From contig JBGPYB010000044.1 of assembly GCA_041493035.1 (NCBI GenBank), forward strand, positions 1-29,621: DNA of 29,621 bases. Direction: 5' to 3'. Of this stretch, positions 1 to 7,159 are shown in pieces. The notes below the pieces were generated by a model. It ran no database searches and was not told where the DNA came from. It was given only the letters and a program-made list of their open reading frames with translations. The first letter of the stretch is position 1; each line of letters starts with the position of its first letter. The DNA comes from JBGPYB01 sp041493035 (lineage in GTDB: Bacteria; Acidobacteriota; Vicinamibacteria; Fen-336). The position numbers and the translations under genes were made by a program.

Positions 1-1
1 C

Positions 2-175
2 CAAGTCCCTGCCGGCTTCGACAAGGACCCGTCCCTCGATCAGAAGGTCGTCACCGTGGGCGTGGGCGTCAAGCCCCTTCACAACGTCGTCCTGAAGACC
101 GACTACCAGTGGCTCTCCAACAAGGCGCGGACGGGCACCAATCGGTTCAACCTCTCGATCGGCTACCTGTTCTGA
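2..175 (+). CDS. C-terminal end of an outer-membrane beta-barrel protein (partial)
   Basis: The open frame enters from the left edge and ends at TGA 173-175, giving the last 57 residues. The fragment alternates hydrophobic and polar residues, as amphipathic beta-strands do, and finishes in GYLF. A terminal aromatic residue on a last strand is the usual signal for outer-membrane barrel insertion. The segment VVLKTDYQWLSN resembles the final strands of porin-like proteins. The start and most of the protein lie outside the window, so the family cannot be fixed. It converges on the RegA-like regulator with only three bases between the stop codons. Confidence 0.7.
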   Translation, partial: QVPAGFDKDPSLDQKVVTVGVGVKPLHNVVLKTDYQWLSNKARTGTNRFNLSIGYLF

Positions 176-178
176 CCG

Positions 179-730
179 TCAGCGCGCGACGGGATACTTC
201 GTGAGCTTGCGCTGAAGAGAGCGGCGGTGGATGCCGAGGAGCCGTGCCGCCTTGGAGACGTTGCCGCCGCAATCGGCAAGGACGCGGTTGATGTGCTCCC
301 ACTCGACGCGCGCGAGCGAGGGGACGGTCGGCTCCACGGTGGGGACCGCCTCGGGTGCGTCGGCGCGCCCAAAGGCCGCGACGATGTCGTCCACGTCGGC
401 AGGTTTCGTGAGGTAGTGAGCGGCGCCAAGACGCACAGCTTCCACGGCCGTCGCGATGCTGCCGTAGCCGGTGAGCACCACGACGACCGTGGCGGGATCG
501 AGGGCCTTGATCTCCCGGACCACCTCGAGGCCCGAGGCCCCGGGCATGCGGAGGTCCACCACGACGTACTCGGGCGTCTCGTCACCGGCCTGTCTCAGGG
601 CGTCGTCCCCGTCTTTCGCTTCCCGTGCCTCGTAGCCGCGCTCGCGCAGGGCGCGGGCGAGACGCCCCCGGAGCACCTCGTCGTCCTCCACGACGAGGAC
701 CGATCGCGCGAGCTCCGCGCCTTCCCTCAC
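179..730 (-). CDS. regA: RegA/PrrA/ActR-type response regulator
   Basis: This is a 183-residue two-domain response regulator. The receiver domain (about 10-125) has the acidic pocket D16/D17, phospho-acceptor D59 in VVVDLRMPG, switch residue T87 and K109. A linker then leads to a Fis-type helix-turn-helix (about 143-180). Its recognition region, GNVSKAARLLGIHRRSLQRK, closely resembles the nearly invariant helix of the RegA/PrrA/ActR family. These regulators control respiration, photosynthesis, carbon and nitrogen genes in response to redox state. The GTG start at 730 overlaps the kinase stop (GTGA), so translation is probably coupled; the open frame continues upstream, but only as an out-of-frame reading of the kinase gene. 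Family assignment is strong. The target genes in this organism are unknown. Confidence 0.9.
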   Translation of the reverse strand: MREGAELARSVLVVEDDEVLRGRLARALRERGYEAREAKDGDDALRQAGDETPEYVVVDLRMPGASGLEVVREIKALDPATVVVVLTGYGSIATAVEAVRLGAAHYLTKPADVDDIVAAFGRADAPEAVPTVEPTVPSLARVEWEHINRVLADCGGNVSKAARLLGIHRRSLQRKLTKYPVAR

Positions 731-1998
731 GGCGCCGTGGGAGCGGGAAGCTCCAGAGCCGCGGCTGTCCCGCGACCCGGAGCCGAGTCGATGATCAGCC
801 GGCCGCCGAGCCCCTCGGCCAGCGTCCGCGCGAGGAAGAGCCCCAGGCCCATGCCGGAGCCGGGCGGTTTCGTCGACACGAAAGGCTCGCCGAGTCGCGC
901 CAGCAGCTCGGGCGCGATCCCGGACCCCTTGTCTTCCACCACCAGCCGGACGCGTCCCTTCTCCGCCGCCGCCGTCAGGAGGACTCGCTGGTTCGCGGCG
1001 GTGGCGTCGAGGGCGTTCTTGAGCAGGCTTCCGACGGCGCGGCCCAGGGCCTGACGCGGTCCCCGGACCTCGACGGACGCGAAGTGGTCCACGACGTCGA
1101 CCCGCGCCGCCTGTTCCGCCGAAAGCGCGGCGAGCCCCTCCGCCATCAGTACGCCCAAGGGCACGCCGACCGTGTCTTCGCCCGGGTTCTCCCCGGCGCG
1201 GGCGGCCATCTCGTCGAGAATGCGCCGGCAGCGCTGAAGCTCCGAACGGATGAGCCGCGCGTCCTCGAGGAGGGCGATCGTGTTCTCTCGCGGCAACATG
1301 TCGAGGGCCCGCTCGATCTCGCGAGCCGCCACCGCGATCGTCGCGAGAGGTGTGCCCAGCTCGTGAGCCGCGCCGGCCGCGAGTGTCGTGAGAGACGCGA
1401 GCCGTTCGTTCCGCGACGCCCGCTCCCGGACGTCCGTGATCTCGGCGTCGCGCACTTCGATGGCCCTCGAGAGCTTCACGACGAAGTAGGACGTGAGCCC
1501 GCTCGCGACGCAGAACGCCCACCACATTCCCTGGAGATGGAGGGAGAGGCCGGCGCCTTCGTGATGTCCGTGAGCGAGATCCAGCGGGACGGAGCTGAAG
1601 AACAAGACGCCGTAACAGGCGACGGAAAGAGCGGCCAGGAGCCCCGTCCATCGCGCCCCGAGGATCAGCGCCGCCAGGGTGATGTGGACGAGGTAGAGGA
1701 TGCTGAACGGGTTCAGGGGACCGCCGGTGAGGTGGAGCATGGCGGTGAGAAGAAGGGTGTCGAGAGCCAGAAGGCCCCCCGCCAGACGTTCGTCCGCGCC
1801 CCGCCGGAGCCACTCCACGGCCGCCAGGTTGGTCGCGGCCGTCACCCCGACGAGCGCCACGAGAGGAACGAGGGGCAAGGGCAAGTCGAGAGCGAAGCGC
1901 GCCAGCAGGATCGTGGCGAGCTGCCCTGCCGCGGCGCCCCACCGGAGCCGCGTCAACCAGGGCAGACCGACCGCGGCACGGGGCGGGGGAACCATCAC
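727..1998 (-). CDS. regB: RegB/PrrB/ActS-type redox sensor histidine kinase
   Basis: This is a 423-residue membrane histidine kinase with about six N-terminal transmembrane segments (about 20-175). Residues 92-98 read GGPLNPF, which matches the GGxxNPF quinone-sensing heptad of RegB. The H-box is AAHELGTPL with phospho-acceptor H212. C257 in RCRRIL sits about 45 residues later, where RegB has its redox-active cysteine. The ATPase domain shows the N-box (LLKNALDA), G1 (DKGSGI) and G2 (GSGMGLGLF). The sensor should therefore read the quinone pool and thiol redox state and phosphorylate the overlapping regulator. GTG 1998 is preferred to ATG 1995 because a GGGGGA element lies 7 bases upstream of it. 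It begins 21 bases after the outer-membrane protein gene, in a likely three-gene operon. Confidence 0.9.
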   Translation of the reverse strand: MMVPPPRAAVGLPWLTRLRWGAAAGQLATILLARFALDLPLPLVPLVALVGVTAATNLAAVEWLRRGADERLAGGLLALDTLLLTAMLHLTGGPLNPFSILYLVHITLAALILGARWTGLLAALSVACYGVLFFSSVPLDLAHGHHEGAGLSLHLQGMWWAFCVASGLTSYFVVKLSRAIEVRDAEITDVRERASRNERLASLTTLAAGAAHELGTPLATIAVAAREIERALDMLPRENTIALLEDARLIRSELQRCRRILDEMAARAGENPGEDTVGVPLGVLMAEGLAALSAEQAARVDVVDHFASVEVRGPRQALGRAVGSLLKNALDATAANQRVLLTAAAEKGRVRLVVEDKGSGIAPELLARLGEPFVSTKPPGSGMGLGLFLARTLAEGLGGRLIIDSAPGRGTAAALELPAPTAP

Positions 1999-2019
1999 CC
2001 GATTATCCCCCGCTGGCCG

Positions 2020-2958
2020 CTATCGGCCGAAGAGGTACGTGATCCCCGCGTTGATCACGGTCCGCTCCTTCTGCGACCCGTAGAGGTCGCGGACGATCGG
2101 CACCTGCACGGCCGCGCGCAGCACGACACCCTTGGCCACGCTGACGAGAAGCCGGGGCGTGACGTACAGCAGCGTACCGCCCGTGTCGTCGTCGACCGTG
2201 CCGTCGACGTCCGTCACGTCGCGCTTCGCGTTGCGGCCGTTCAGTTCCACGACGCCGTCGACCCGAGCGCCCAGCTTGTGCTCGTAGGCGACGTTCCCCA
2301 GCACCGTTCGGCCGTACCGGTAGCCGAAGTCGTTCACGCCGGGATGGCGGTACTGCGCCGAGACGAAGAGCGCCGAGTCCTTGTTGAAGATGTAGAGCCA
2401 GGACACGCCGCCGAAGACGTCGGTGGATCCCGTCCCCGGCTGCGCGTGCTCGTCCAGGCGAGCGCCGTCGGCGTCCCGTTTGTCGTTCTGACCCCAGGCG
2501 GTCTTCACACCTCCGACCAGGGAGATCGACGAGCGGCGCCCCAGCCCCGCGCCGAACTTCGACGACCAGAGCCGCACCTGGGCGTAGACCTCGGGGTCCG
2601 ACAGGCCGTTGCTCGTCGTGGGATCGGCCGGCACGCCCCCTTCGGTCGCCTCGAGGCGCCGGTGGCTGAACGGGACACGACCCACCACGGCGAGCCTATC
2701 GTTGAAACCGTACGACAGCAGGGCGGTAAAGCGGTTCTCGACGACGCCCTCGGCTTCTTCGGCCGGGTCTCCCTGCTCCTTGTCGAACCGCTCCCAGTCG
2801 AAGGCGGCGCGGAAGCCCTTGGCCGAATAGCCGTCGCTGCCGAGGGCGTTGAAGGTCGGATCCCCGCAGCGGCAGATGGAACAGGCCTCAACGGCCTTTG
2901 GCAACGCCGCCACGAGGATGAGGCCGGCCACCGATGCGAGAACCCGCGGCAATTTCAT
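2020..2958 (-). CDS. Outer-membrane beta-barrel protein with N-terminal CxxCxCGDP motif
   Basis: This is a 312-residue exported protein. Residues 1-25 form a signal peptide with a plausible cleavage site after VEA, so the mature protein would start at C26 in CSICRCGDP (C26, C29, C31). The rest is strand-rich and acidic, with many amphipathic beta segments, and ends in AGITYLFGR, as expected of an outer-membrane barrel of the phenol-pathway or transporter-like type. The clustered cysteines at the mature N terminus could bind a metal or act in redox; this is inference. It is the first gene of the operon with regB and regA. A TGC-TAGTCT extended -10-like element (2966-2971) ends 7 bases before the ATG and there is no Shine-Dalgarno sequence, so the message may be leaderless. 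Confidence 0.7.
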   Translation of the reverse strand: MKLPRVLASVAGLILVAALPKAVEACSICRCGDPTFNALGSDGYSAKGFRAAFDWERFDKEQGDPAEEAEGVVENRFTALLSYGFNDRLAVVGRVPFSHRRLEATEGGVPADPTTSNGLSDPEVYAQVRLWSSKFGAGLGRRSSISLVGGVKTAWGQNDKRDADGARLDEHAQPGTGSTDVFGGVSWLYIFNKDSALFVSAQYRHPGVNDFGYRYGRTVLGNVAYEHKLGARVDGVVELNGRNAKRDVTDVDGTVDDDTGGTLLYVTPRLLVSVAKGVVLRAAVQVPIVRDLYGSQKERTVINAGITYLFGR

Positions 2959-3017
2959 GCGCCGCAGACTAGCAGAGGTCCAGCGCCGCGCGGATGCGGC
3001 ATGTTGTCGCAGGGGGA

Positions 3018-3866
3018 TCAGGTGTCCTTGCGGGCTCCGGGAGGGGGAGCGAGCGCCTCTCCTAGCTCACGGCTGCGTCGCGTCGCTACCTCGACGGCGT
3101 CCATCAGTGTCGTCCGCAGGCCGCCGGCTTCGAGGACGTGGAGTCCAGCGATGGCGGTGCCGCCGGGAGACGTGACCATGTCTTTCAGGCGGCCGGGGTG
3201 CTCGCCGGTCTCGATGAGCAGCTTGGCGGACCCGAAAACCGTCTGCGCCCCGAGAGCCTGAGCGTGGTGTCGCGACAGCCCCACCTTGACCCCCGCGTCG
3301 GACAACGCCTCGATGATGAGGAAGATGTAGGCGGGCCCGCTCCCCGAGAGGCCGGTGATGGCATCCAGGTGGTACTCGTCGAGGATGATCGTCAATCCCA
3401 CCGAATCGAAGATCCGCTTGGCGATGGCGAGGTCGGCCGTTGTCGCGTGGCCGCCGCCGGAGACGGCCGTCGCTCCCGCACCGACGAGCGCCGGCGTGTT
3501 CGGCATGCTCCGGACGATTCGGGCCTGGGGGAGCTTGGCTTCGATCGCCGCGATCGGAATGCCGGCAGCGATGCTGATGACGAGCGCCCCCGCCTTCACG
3601 TCTCCTTGTATCTCGACCAGGACCTTCGGCATTACCTGGGGTTTCACCGCCAGGACCAGGATGTCGGCGCGCCGCGCGGCCTCGCGATTGTCGGCCGTGA
3701 CCTCGATCCCGTAGCGGCCGGCCAGTTCTGTCCCCCGCTCGGTGCGCGGGTGGCTACCCACGACCTGCGCCCCGGCCACGATCCCCGAGTGGACGAGGCC
3801 GCGGATGAGGGCCTCCGCCATGTTCCCGACGCCGATCACCCCGACGGTTCCGGTCAGCTTGTCCAT
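3018..3866 (-). CDS. proC: Pyrroline-5-carboxylate reductase
   Basis: This 282-residue enzyme catalyses the last step of proline synthesis, reducing 1-pyrroline-5-carboxylate with NAD(P)H. The N-terminal Rossmann motif is VGVIGVGNMAEAL (about 8-20). VLAVKPQ and RSMPNTPALVGAGATA are conserved ProC segments. The C-terminal helical dimerisation domain carries the signature LSGSGPAYIF and, later, VTSPGGTAIAGLHVLE. Length is slightly above the usual 270. The ATG at 3866 was chosen because the conserved fold starts there and a good promoter (TTGACT-17-TACGCT) ends 9 bases upstream. It stands alone and diverges from the Rieske gene. The much longer open frame upstream of this ATG is antisense to the Rieske gene and is not coding. 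Confidence 0.95.
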   Translation of the reverse strand: MDKLTGTVGVIGVGNMAEALIRGLVHSGIVAGAQVVGSHPRTERGTELAGRYGIEVTADNREAARRADILVLAVKPQVMPKVLVEIQGDVKAGALVISIAAGIPIAAIEAKLPQARIVRSMPNTPALVGAGATAVSGGGHATTADLAIAKRIFDSVGLTIILDEYHLDAITGLSGSGPAYIFLIIEALSDAGVKVGLSRHHAQALGAQTVFGSAKLLIETGEHPGRLKDMVTSPGGTAIAGLHVLEAGGLRTTLMDAVEVATRRSRELGEALAPPPGARKDT

Positions 3867-3875
3867 GAGGCCCGC

Positions 3876-3904
3876 AGCGTAGGAACCCTCGCCGGCGAAG
3901 TCAA
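3876..3904 (-). promoter_or_regulatory. Sigma70-like promoter of proC
   Basis: Reading leftward, TTGACT (3904-3899) is followed by a 17-base spacer and TACGCT (3881-3876). The -10 ends 9 bases before the proC ATG. Transcription would start within a few bases of the start codon, giving a leaderless or near-leaderless message. Confidence 0.6.
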
Positions 3905-3939
3905 GGCGCTTGGCCGTCAAAGCTCGTGCCCGCGATTTC

Positions 3940-3968
3940 TTGCCCGCCAAGCGACCGTGGGATACCCT
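3940..3968 (+). promoter_or_regulatory. Candidate promoter of the Rieske oxygenase gene
   Basis: TTGCCC (3940-3945), a 17-base spacer and TACCCT (3963-3968) lie 15 bases before the ATG at 3984. Spacing is ideal but both hexamers are imperfect. It lies back to back with the proC promoter. Confidence 0.4.
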
Positions 3969-3983
3969 CGCGGCCGAATCACG

Positions 3984-5087
3984 ATGAGCGACGCATTGTC
4001 TCCTCTCGCGCAGGCCGTGGACGCCCAGTGGCTCTATGGCTTCTGGTATCCCGCCCTCCGCAGCAGCGAGGTCCGGGGCGCCGGAACGGGGACGGCGCTC
4101 CTCCTGGGCGTGCCGCTCCTGCTCGGAAGGACGGCCGGCGGCGAGGCCTTCGCGATGCGAGACAGTTGTCCCCATCGTGGAATCCCGCTCTCCTACGGGC
4201 AGTTCGACGGCCAGCGGGTCCAGTGCCCCTATCACGGTTGGTGTTTCGAACCCGTCTCGGGTCAGTGCCGCGAGATCCCGTCTCTGACCTCCGACTCGAT
4301 GCTCAAGGTCGACCGCATCTACGCCACGACCTTTCCGTGTCGCGAAGCCGACGGGTTCTTCTGGGTCTTCCTTCCTGAAGAGCCGGCCTTGACGACCGGT
4401 CTTCCTCCCGTCCCGCGCGTCCCGACCTTCAGCGACCGCTACGTCCTGACGCATCTCGCGGCCGATCTGCCGTGCAGCATCGACCACGGCATCATCGGTC
4501 TCATGGATCCCGCACACGGGCCCTTCGTTCATCAGTCGTGGTGGTGGCGCAGCCGCCACAGCATCCACGAGAAGGAGAAGCGCTTCGAGCCCATCGAGAA
4601 CGGCTTCCGCATGAGCGCCCACACGCCGTCCTCCAACAGCGCGCCCTACAAGCTGATGCGCTGGTCGGGGATGAAGCCCAGTGACCGTCTCGAGACCACC
4701 ATCGACTTCGTGCTCCCCAACATGCGTCTCGAGATGGTGCGCTGCGGTGACGCGTGGTTCTCGACGCTCACCACCGTGACGCCGGTGACGCCGACACACT
4801 GCCGCATCGACGTCCGCGCGGCCTGGAATCTCTTCCTCTGGGCGAAGCCGCTTGTCCTTCCCATCGGCCGCTTCTTCGGGAAGAAGTTCATCCGCCAGGA
4901 CCAGCGCACCATGGAGCAGCAGGCCGAGGGGCTGAAGCACAACCCGAGCCTCATGCTCATCGACGACGCCGACCGGCCCGCCAAGTGGTACTTCCAACTG
5001 AAGCAGGCACTCCTCGATGCCCGCCGGTCGGGTGAGGTAATGAAGCACCCGATCGCCGGCCCTGTCGTCCTCCGCTGGCGGAGCTAG
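3984..5087 (+). CDS. Rieske non-heme iron oxygenase, alpha-subunit-like
   Basis: This 367-residue protein has two iron centres. The Rieske [2Fe-2S] site is C62/H64 in CPHRG and C81/H84 in CPYHGW. The catalytic domain carries D175-x2-H178-x4-H183, which matches the bridging Asp and the two His ligands of the mononuclear iron in ring-hydroxylating oxygenases. Such enzymes hydroxylate, demethylate or desaturate aromatic, sterol-like or other hydrophobic substrates using electrons from a reductase. No ferredoxin, reductase or beta subunit is encoded nearby, so it is probably a homo-oligomeric alpha-only type supplied by a distant reductase. The substrate cannot be deduced. The ATG at 3984 follows a candidate promoter closely. 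The upstream part of this open frame is antisense to proC and non-coding. Confidence 0.88.
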   Translation: MSDALSPLAQAVDAQWLYGFWYPALRSSEVRGAGTGTALLLGVPLLLGRTAGGEAFAMRDSCPHRGIPLSYGQFDGQRVQCPYHGWCFEPVSGQCREIPSLTSDSMLKVDRIYATTFPCREADGFFWVFLPEEPALTTGLPPVPRVPTFSDRYVLTHLAADLPCSIDHGIIGLMDPAHGPFVHQSWWWRSRHSIHEKEKRFEPIENGFRMSAHTPSSNSAPYKLMRWSGMKPSDRLETTIDFVLPNMRLEMVRCGDAWFSTLTTVTPVTPTHCRIDVRAAWNLFLWAKPLVLPIGRFFGKKFIRQDQRTMEQQAEGLKHNPSLMLIDDADRPAKWYFQLKQALLDARRSGEVMKHPIAGPVVLRWRS

Positions 5088-5108
5088 AGGCTACGACCTG
5101 CGGGGGGA

Positions 5109-5125
5109 GGTCACAATCTGTGACC
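5109..5125. terminator. Perfect hairpin between convergent genes
   Basis: GGTCACA-ATC-TGTGACC is a perfect 7-bp stem with a 3-base loop, flanked by further GG/CC pairing after one A-A mismatch. It sits in the 42-base gap between the convergent Rieske and ctaA stop codons, where a bidirectional terminator is expected. No clear T-run follows on either strand, so intrinsic termination would be weak. A protein-binding site is the alternative. Confidence 0.45.
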
Positions 5126-5129
5126 ACCT

Positions 5130-6074
5130 TCAACCGGCCCGCGCGAACCGGTGAGCGAGAAGGGCGAGGAGCGTCTCAGCCCCCAGCAGCAGGCTCGCGA
5201 TGGACAAGTGGGCGACTTGCACGGGGCGTGGCAGCGCGCAGTAGGCCAATGTCATCCCGGCGGCCACCTGCGCGACGGCGAGGGCGGCCACTACGCCCGC
5301 CGCGCGCCGAAGCGGCGTTGGTGCGACATCGCGGTGGACTCGCCAGACGAGCCACATCGCGACCGCCAGGACCACGAGTGCGACGTTGCGATGGGCCATG
5401 TCGGGCCACCCGACCGACGCGAGGAGGCCGGAGCGGGGGATGCCAAGGACCGCGGCATGGGCGTCGATCGCCCCTCGCACCTCGGTGCCGAGAGCGACCT
5501 GCGCGAGGCTCAGGACGATGAGAGCGGACGCAGCGAGGTTGGTTGCGGCGTCGACGGTGCGCGCCTCGAGCGGGACCGCTACGGCGCCGAAGAACGCCTG
5601 CGCCGTTGCGTACAGCAGCAGGCTGACGATCACGAGCGCCACCAGCAAGTGGACCGTGACGACCCACGGTGCGAGGTTGTGGGCGACGACGCGGCCGCCG
5701 AGCCATCCCTGGAAGCCGACGCCGAGGAAGGCCGCCACCACCGGCCAGAGGATCCGGGGCGAGCGACGATGGCGGGCGATCGCCGCCACCAGCGTGGCGA
5801 AGATCAGGAACCCCGTCGCGACACCCAGCAGCCGGTTCAGATACTCGGTCCACGTGAGGGCGGCGTTGAAGCGCGCCGGGTCGAAGGCGGGCGGGAGCTG
5901 ATCGGCCCGCAGGGGCGGAACCCAGAGGCCGAAGCACTTCGGCCAGTCGGGGCATCCCATCCCGGCGCCCGACGCGCGCACCAGGCCGCCAACGAGGATC
6001 AACAGGTACGTGGTCGCGGTGGTGGCGAGCGCGAGCCTCTGGAAGCCGTCGACGACGATGCGGGGCCTAGGCAT
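5130..6074 (-). CDS. ctaA: Heme A synthase (CtaA/Cox15 family)
   Basis: This 314-residue membrane protein has about eight transmembrane helices arranged as two similar four-helix halves. The family oxidises heme O to heme A for aa3-type cytochrome oxidases. Conserved features are the first extracytoplasmic loop GMGCPDWPKCFG with a cysteine pair (C41, C47), catalytic-type E77 in TEYLNR, and helix histidines H132, H142, H228 and H289. The position where Bacillus CtaA has a helix histidine shortly after the catalytic Glu is N80 here; I recall EYxNR variants elsewhere in the family, so this is probably a subclass feature. The ATG overlaps the DinB-like stop by 8 bases, implying coupled translation. 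The oxidase subunits are not in this window. Confidence 0.93.
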   Translation of the reverse strand: MPRPRIVVDGFQRLALATTATTYLLILVGGLVRASGAGMGCPDWPKCFGLWVPPLRADQLPPAFDPARFNAALTWTEYLNRLLGVATGFLIFATLVAAIARHRRSPRILWPVVAAFLGVGFQGWLGGRVVAHNLAPWVVTVHLLVALVIVSLLLYATAQAFFGAVAVPLEARTVDAATNLAASALIVLSLAQVALGTEVRGAIDAHAAVLGIPRSGLLASVGWPDMAHRNVALVVLAVAMWLVWRVHRDVAPTPLRRAAGVVAALAVAQVAAGMTLAYCALPRPVQVAHLSIASLLLGAETLLALLAHRFARAG

Positions 6075-6552
6075 CCACGAGACCGGGGAAGCCGAGCCAC
6101 TTGCGGATGTAGGCCATCTGGCCGACGTGGTACGACTCGTGGAAGGTCATGAAGGTGATGGCGCCGCGGATCGTCTTGTCGGGGATCGGGAAAGATCGCG
6201 GCGAGGGCGCGGCCAAGGTTTCTTCCCCCAGCTCGTCGAGGTGCTTCATCAGGGCGGTCGAGGCGGTGGTCCAGGCCGATCGGATCTCGGCGATGTCCGG
6301 GTACGCCTCGGGAGCCGCGCCCTTGGCACCCCTGGCGAAGATGTCGGGCCAGGGCAGGTCGAGACGGGCGCCGAGGATCCGGGCGATGCCGGTACGCGAG
6401 TAGGCGAGGTGCCCGGCGATCCAGACGATCGGGTTCGTCACCTCCGCGGGGCGCGCGAACAGCGCGTTCTGGTCGAGGCCGTCGAGCGCCTTGTCGTAGA
6501 GGAAGCTCGTGACGCCGAAGAGCTGGACCGTGACCGCGATGGACGTGTGCAT
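6067..6552 (-). CDS. DinB/YfiT-family metal-dependent four-helix protein
   Basis: This 161-residue protein has the DinB fold signature: three metal-binding histidines, H48 in IAGHLAYSR and H138/H142 in FHESYHVGQMAYIRKWLG. The family comprises four-helix bundles, many of them thiol-dependent transferases that use bacillithiol, mycothiol or glutathione, or detoxification enzymes. The substrate here is unknown. The ATG at 6552 is fixed by a strong GGAGG four bases upstream; the open frame further upstream is not conserved in character. A TAGAAT hexamer (6574-6569) may be its -10. It is followed by ctaA with an 8-base overlap, so the two are co-transcribed, although a functional link is not obvious. 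Confidence 0.88.
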   Translation of the reverse strand: MHTSIAVTVQLFGVTSFLYDKALDGLDQNALFARPAEVTNPIVWIAGHLAYSRTGIARILGARLDLPWPDIFARGAKGAAPEAYPDIAEIRSAWTTASTALMKHLDELGEETLAAPSPRSFPIPDKTIRGAITFMTFHESYHVGQMAYIRKWLGFPGLVDA

Positions 6553-6578
6553 CGGACCTCCGCTCGGGATTCTATCGC

Positions 6579-6606
6579 TTGACAGGGCGTGCCCTCGCTG
6601 TAAGAC
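6579..6606 (+). promoter_or_regulatory. Sigma70-like promoter of the FMN-binding protein gene
   Basis: TTGACA (6579-6584), a 16-base spacer and TAAGAC (6601-6606). The -10 ends 7 bases before the GTG at 6614, so transcription should start at or next to the start codon. The spacer contains the small palindrome GGGCGTGCCC (6585-6594). Confidence 0.55.
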
Positions 6607-6613
6607 TCTGCTC

Positions 6614-7159
6614 GTGAACTTGAAATTCACTTTCATATTGATGGGGATCGTGGCCGCCGGGATCACAGCCGGGCCGCTCCGAGCCGAGGTCGTCCTCACC
6701 GAGCCCGCCGCTCTCGCCCGAGCGTTCCCGGGACTCGTCCCCGAAAAGCGAATGCTCTATCTGACCGAAGCTCAGGTGTCGGCCGTGGAGAAGACCGCCC
6801 GGTCCAAGATGCCGTCGGCGGTAGTCACGACGTTCGCGGCGCGCTCGGCCGAAGGGGACGCCGGCCGCGCCATCCTGGACACGCAGGTCGTGCGAACGAT
6901 GCCCGAGACCGTCATGACCGTGGTGGCTCCCGACGGGCACCTCCGGATGGCGCTCGTCCTCCAGTTCGGCGAGCCCCCCGACTACCTGCCGCAGGAGGGG
7001 TGGCTGAAGACCCTCGAAGGGAAGGGCCTCGACGACGACCTGTGGCCCGGTCGCGGAGTGCGTCGCGTCACCGGCGCGACGCTCACCGTCCTGGCGCTGA
7101 CCGACGCCGTGCGCCGTTCCCTCGCCCTCGACGCCCTCGTGCTCCGGGCCAACCCATGA
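6614..7159 (+). CDS. Exported FMN-binding domain protein
   Basis: This 181-residue protein has a signal peptide (about 1-24, cleavage near PLRA/EV). Its C-terminal part carries RRVTGATLTVLALTDAVRR. The TGAT core with T156 matches the site at which ApbE attaches FMN through a phosphoester to Thr in RnfG/NqrC-type domains, although the Asp common a few residues before it is Arg here. The likely role is a covalently flavinylated periplasmic electron carrier. An ApbE homologue is encoded at 26098-27180. The GTG at 6614 was chosen because it gives a clean signal peptide and lies 7 bases after a -10 box; no ribosome-binding site is visible. Its stop overlaps the next gene's start (ATGA), tying it to the four-helix membrane protein. 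Confidence 0.75.
   Translation: MNLKFTFILMGIVAAGITAGPLRAEVVLTEPAALARAFPGLVPEKRMLYLTEAQVSAVEKTARSKMPSAVVTTFAARSAEGDAGRAILDTQVVRTMPETVMTVVAPDGHLRMALVLQFGEPPDYLPQEGWLKTLEGKGLDDDLWPGRGVRRVTGATLTVLALTDAVRRSLALDALVLRANP

Noticed and set aside
731..1942. Extension of the RegA-like frame to 587 codons
   Set aside because: The upstream part is an out-of-frame reading of the kinase gene. The receiver domain starts just after GTG 730, which overlaps the kinase stop.
625..3261. 878-codon open frame on the plus strand, rich in Arg, Gly, Pro, Glu and Asp
   Set aside because: It is antisense to regB, regA and the outer-membrane protein gene, all with clear domain motifs. Its composition is the usual shadow of GC-rich genes.
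3867..5048. Upstream extension of the proC frame
   Set aside because: It is antisense to the Rieske gene, is Arg/His/Glu-rich without any fold, and a promoter lies at the ATG 3866.
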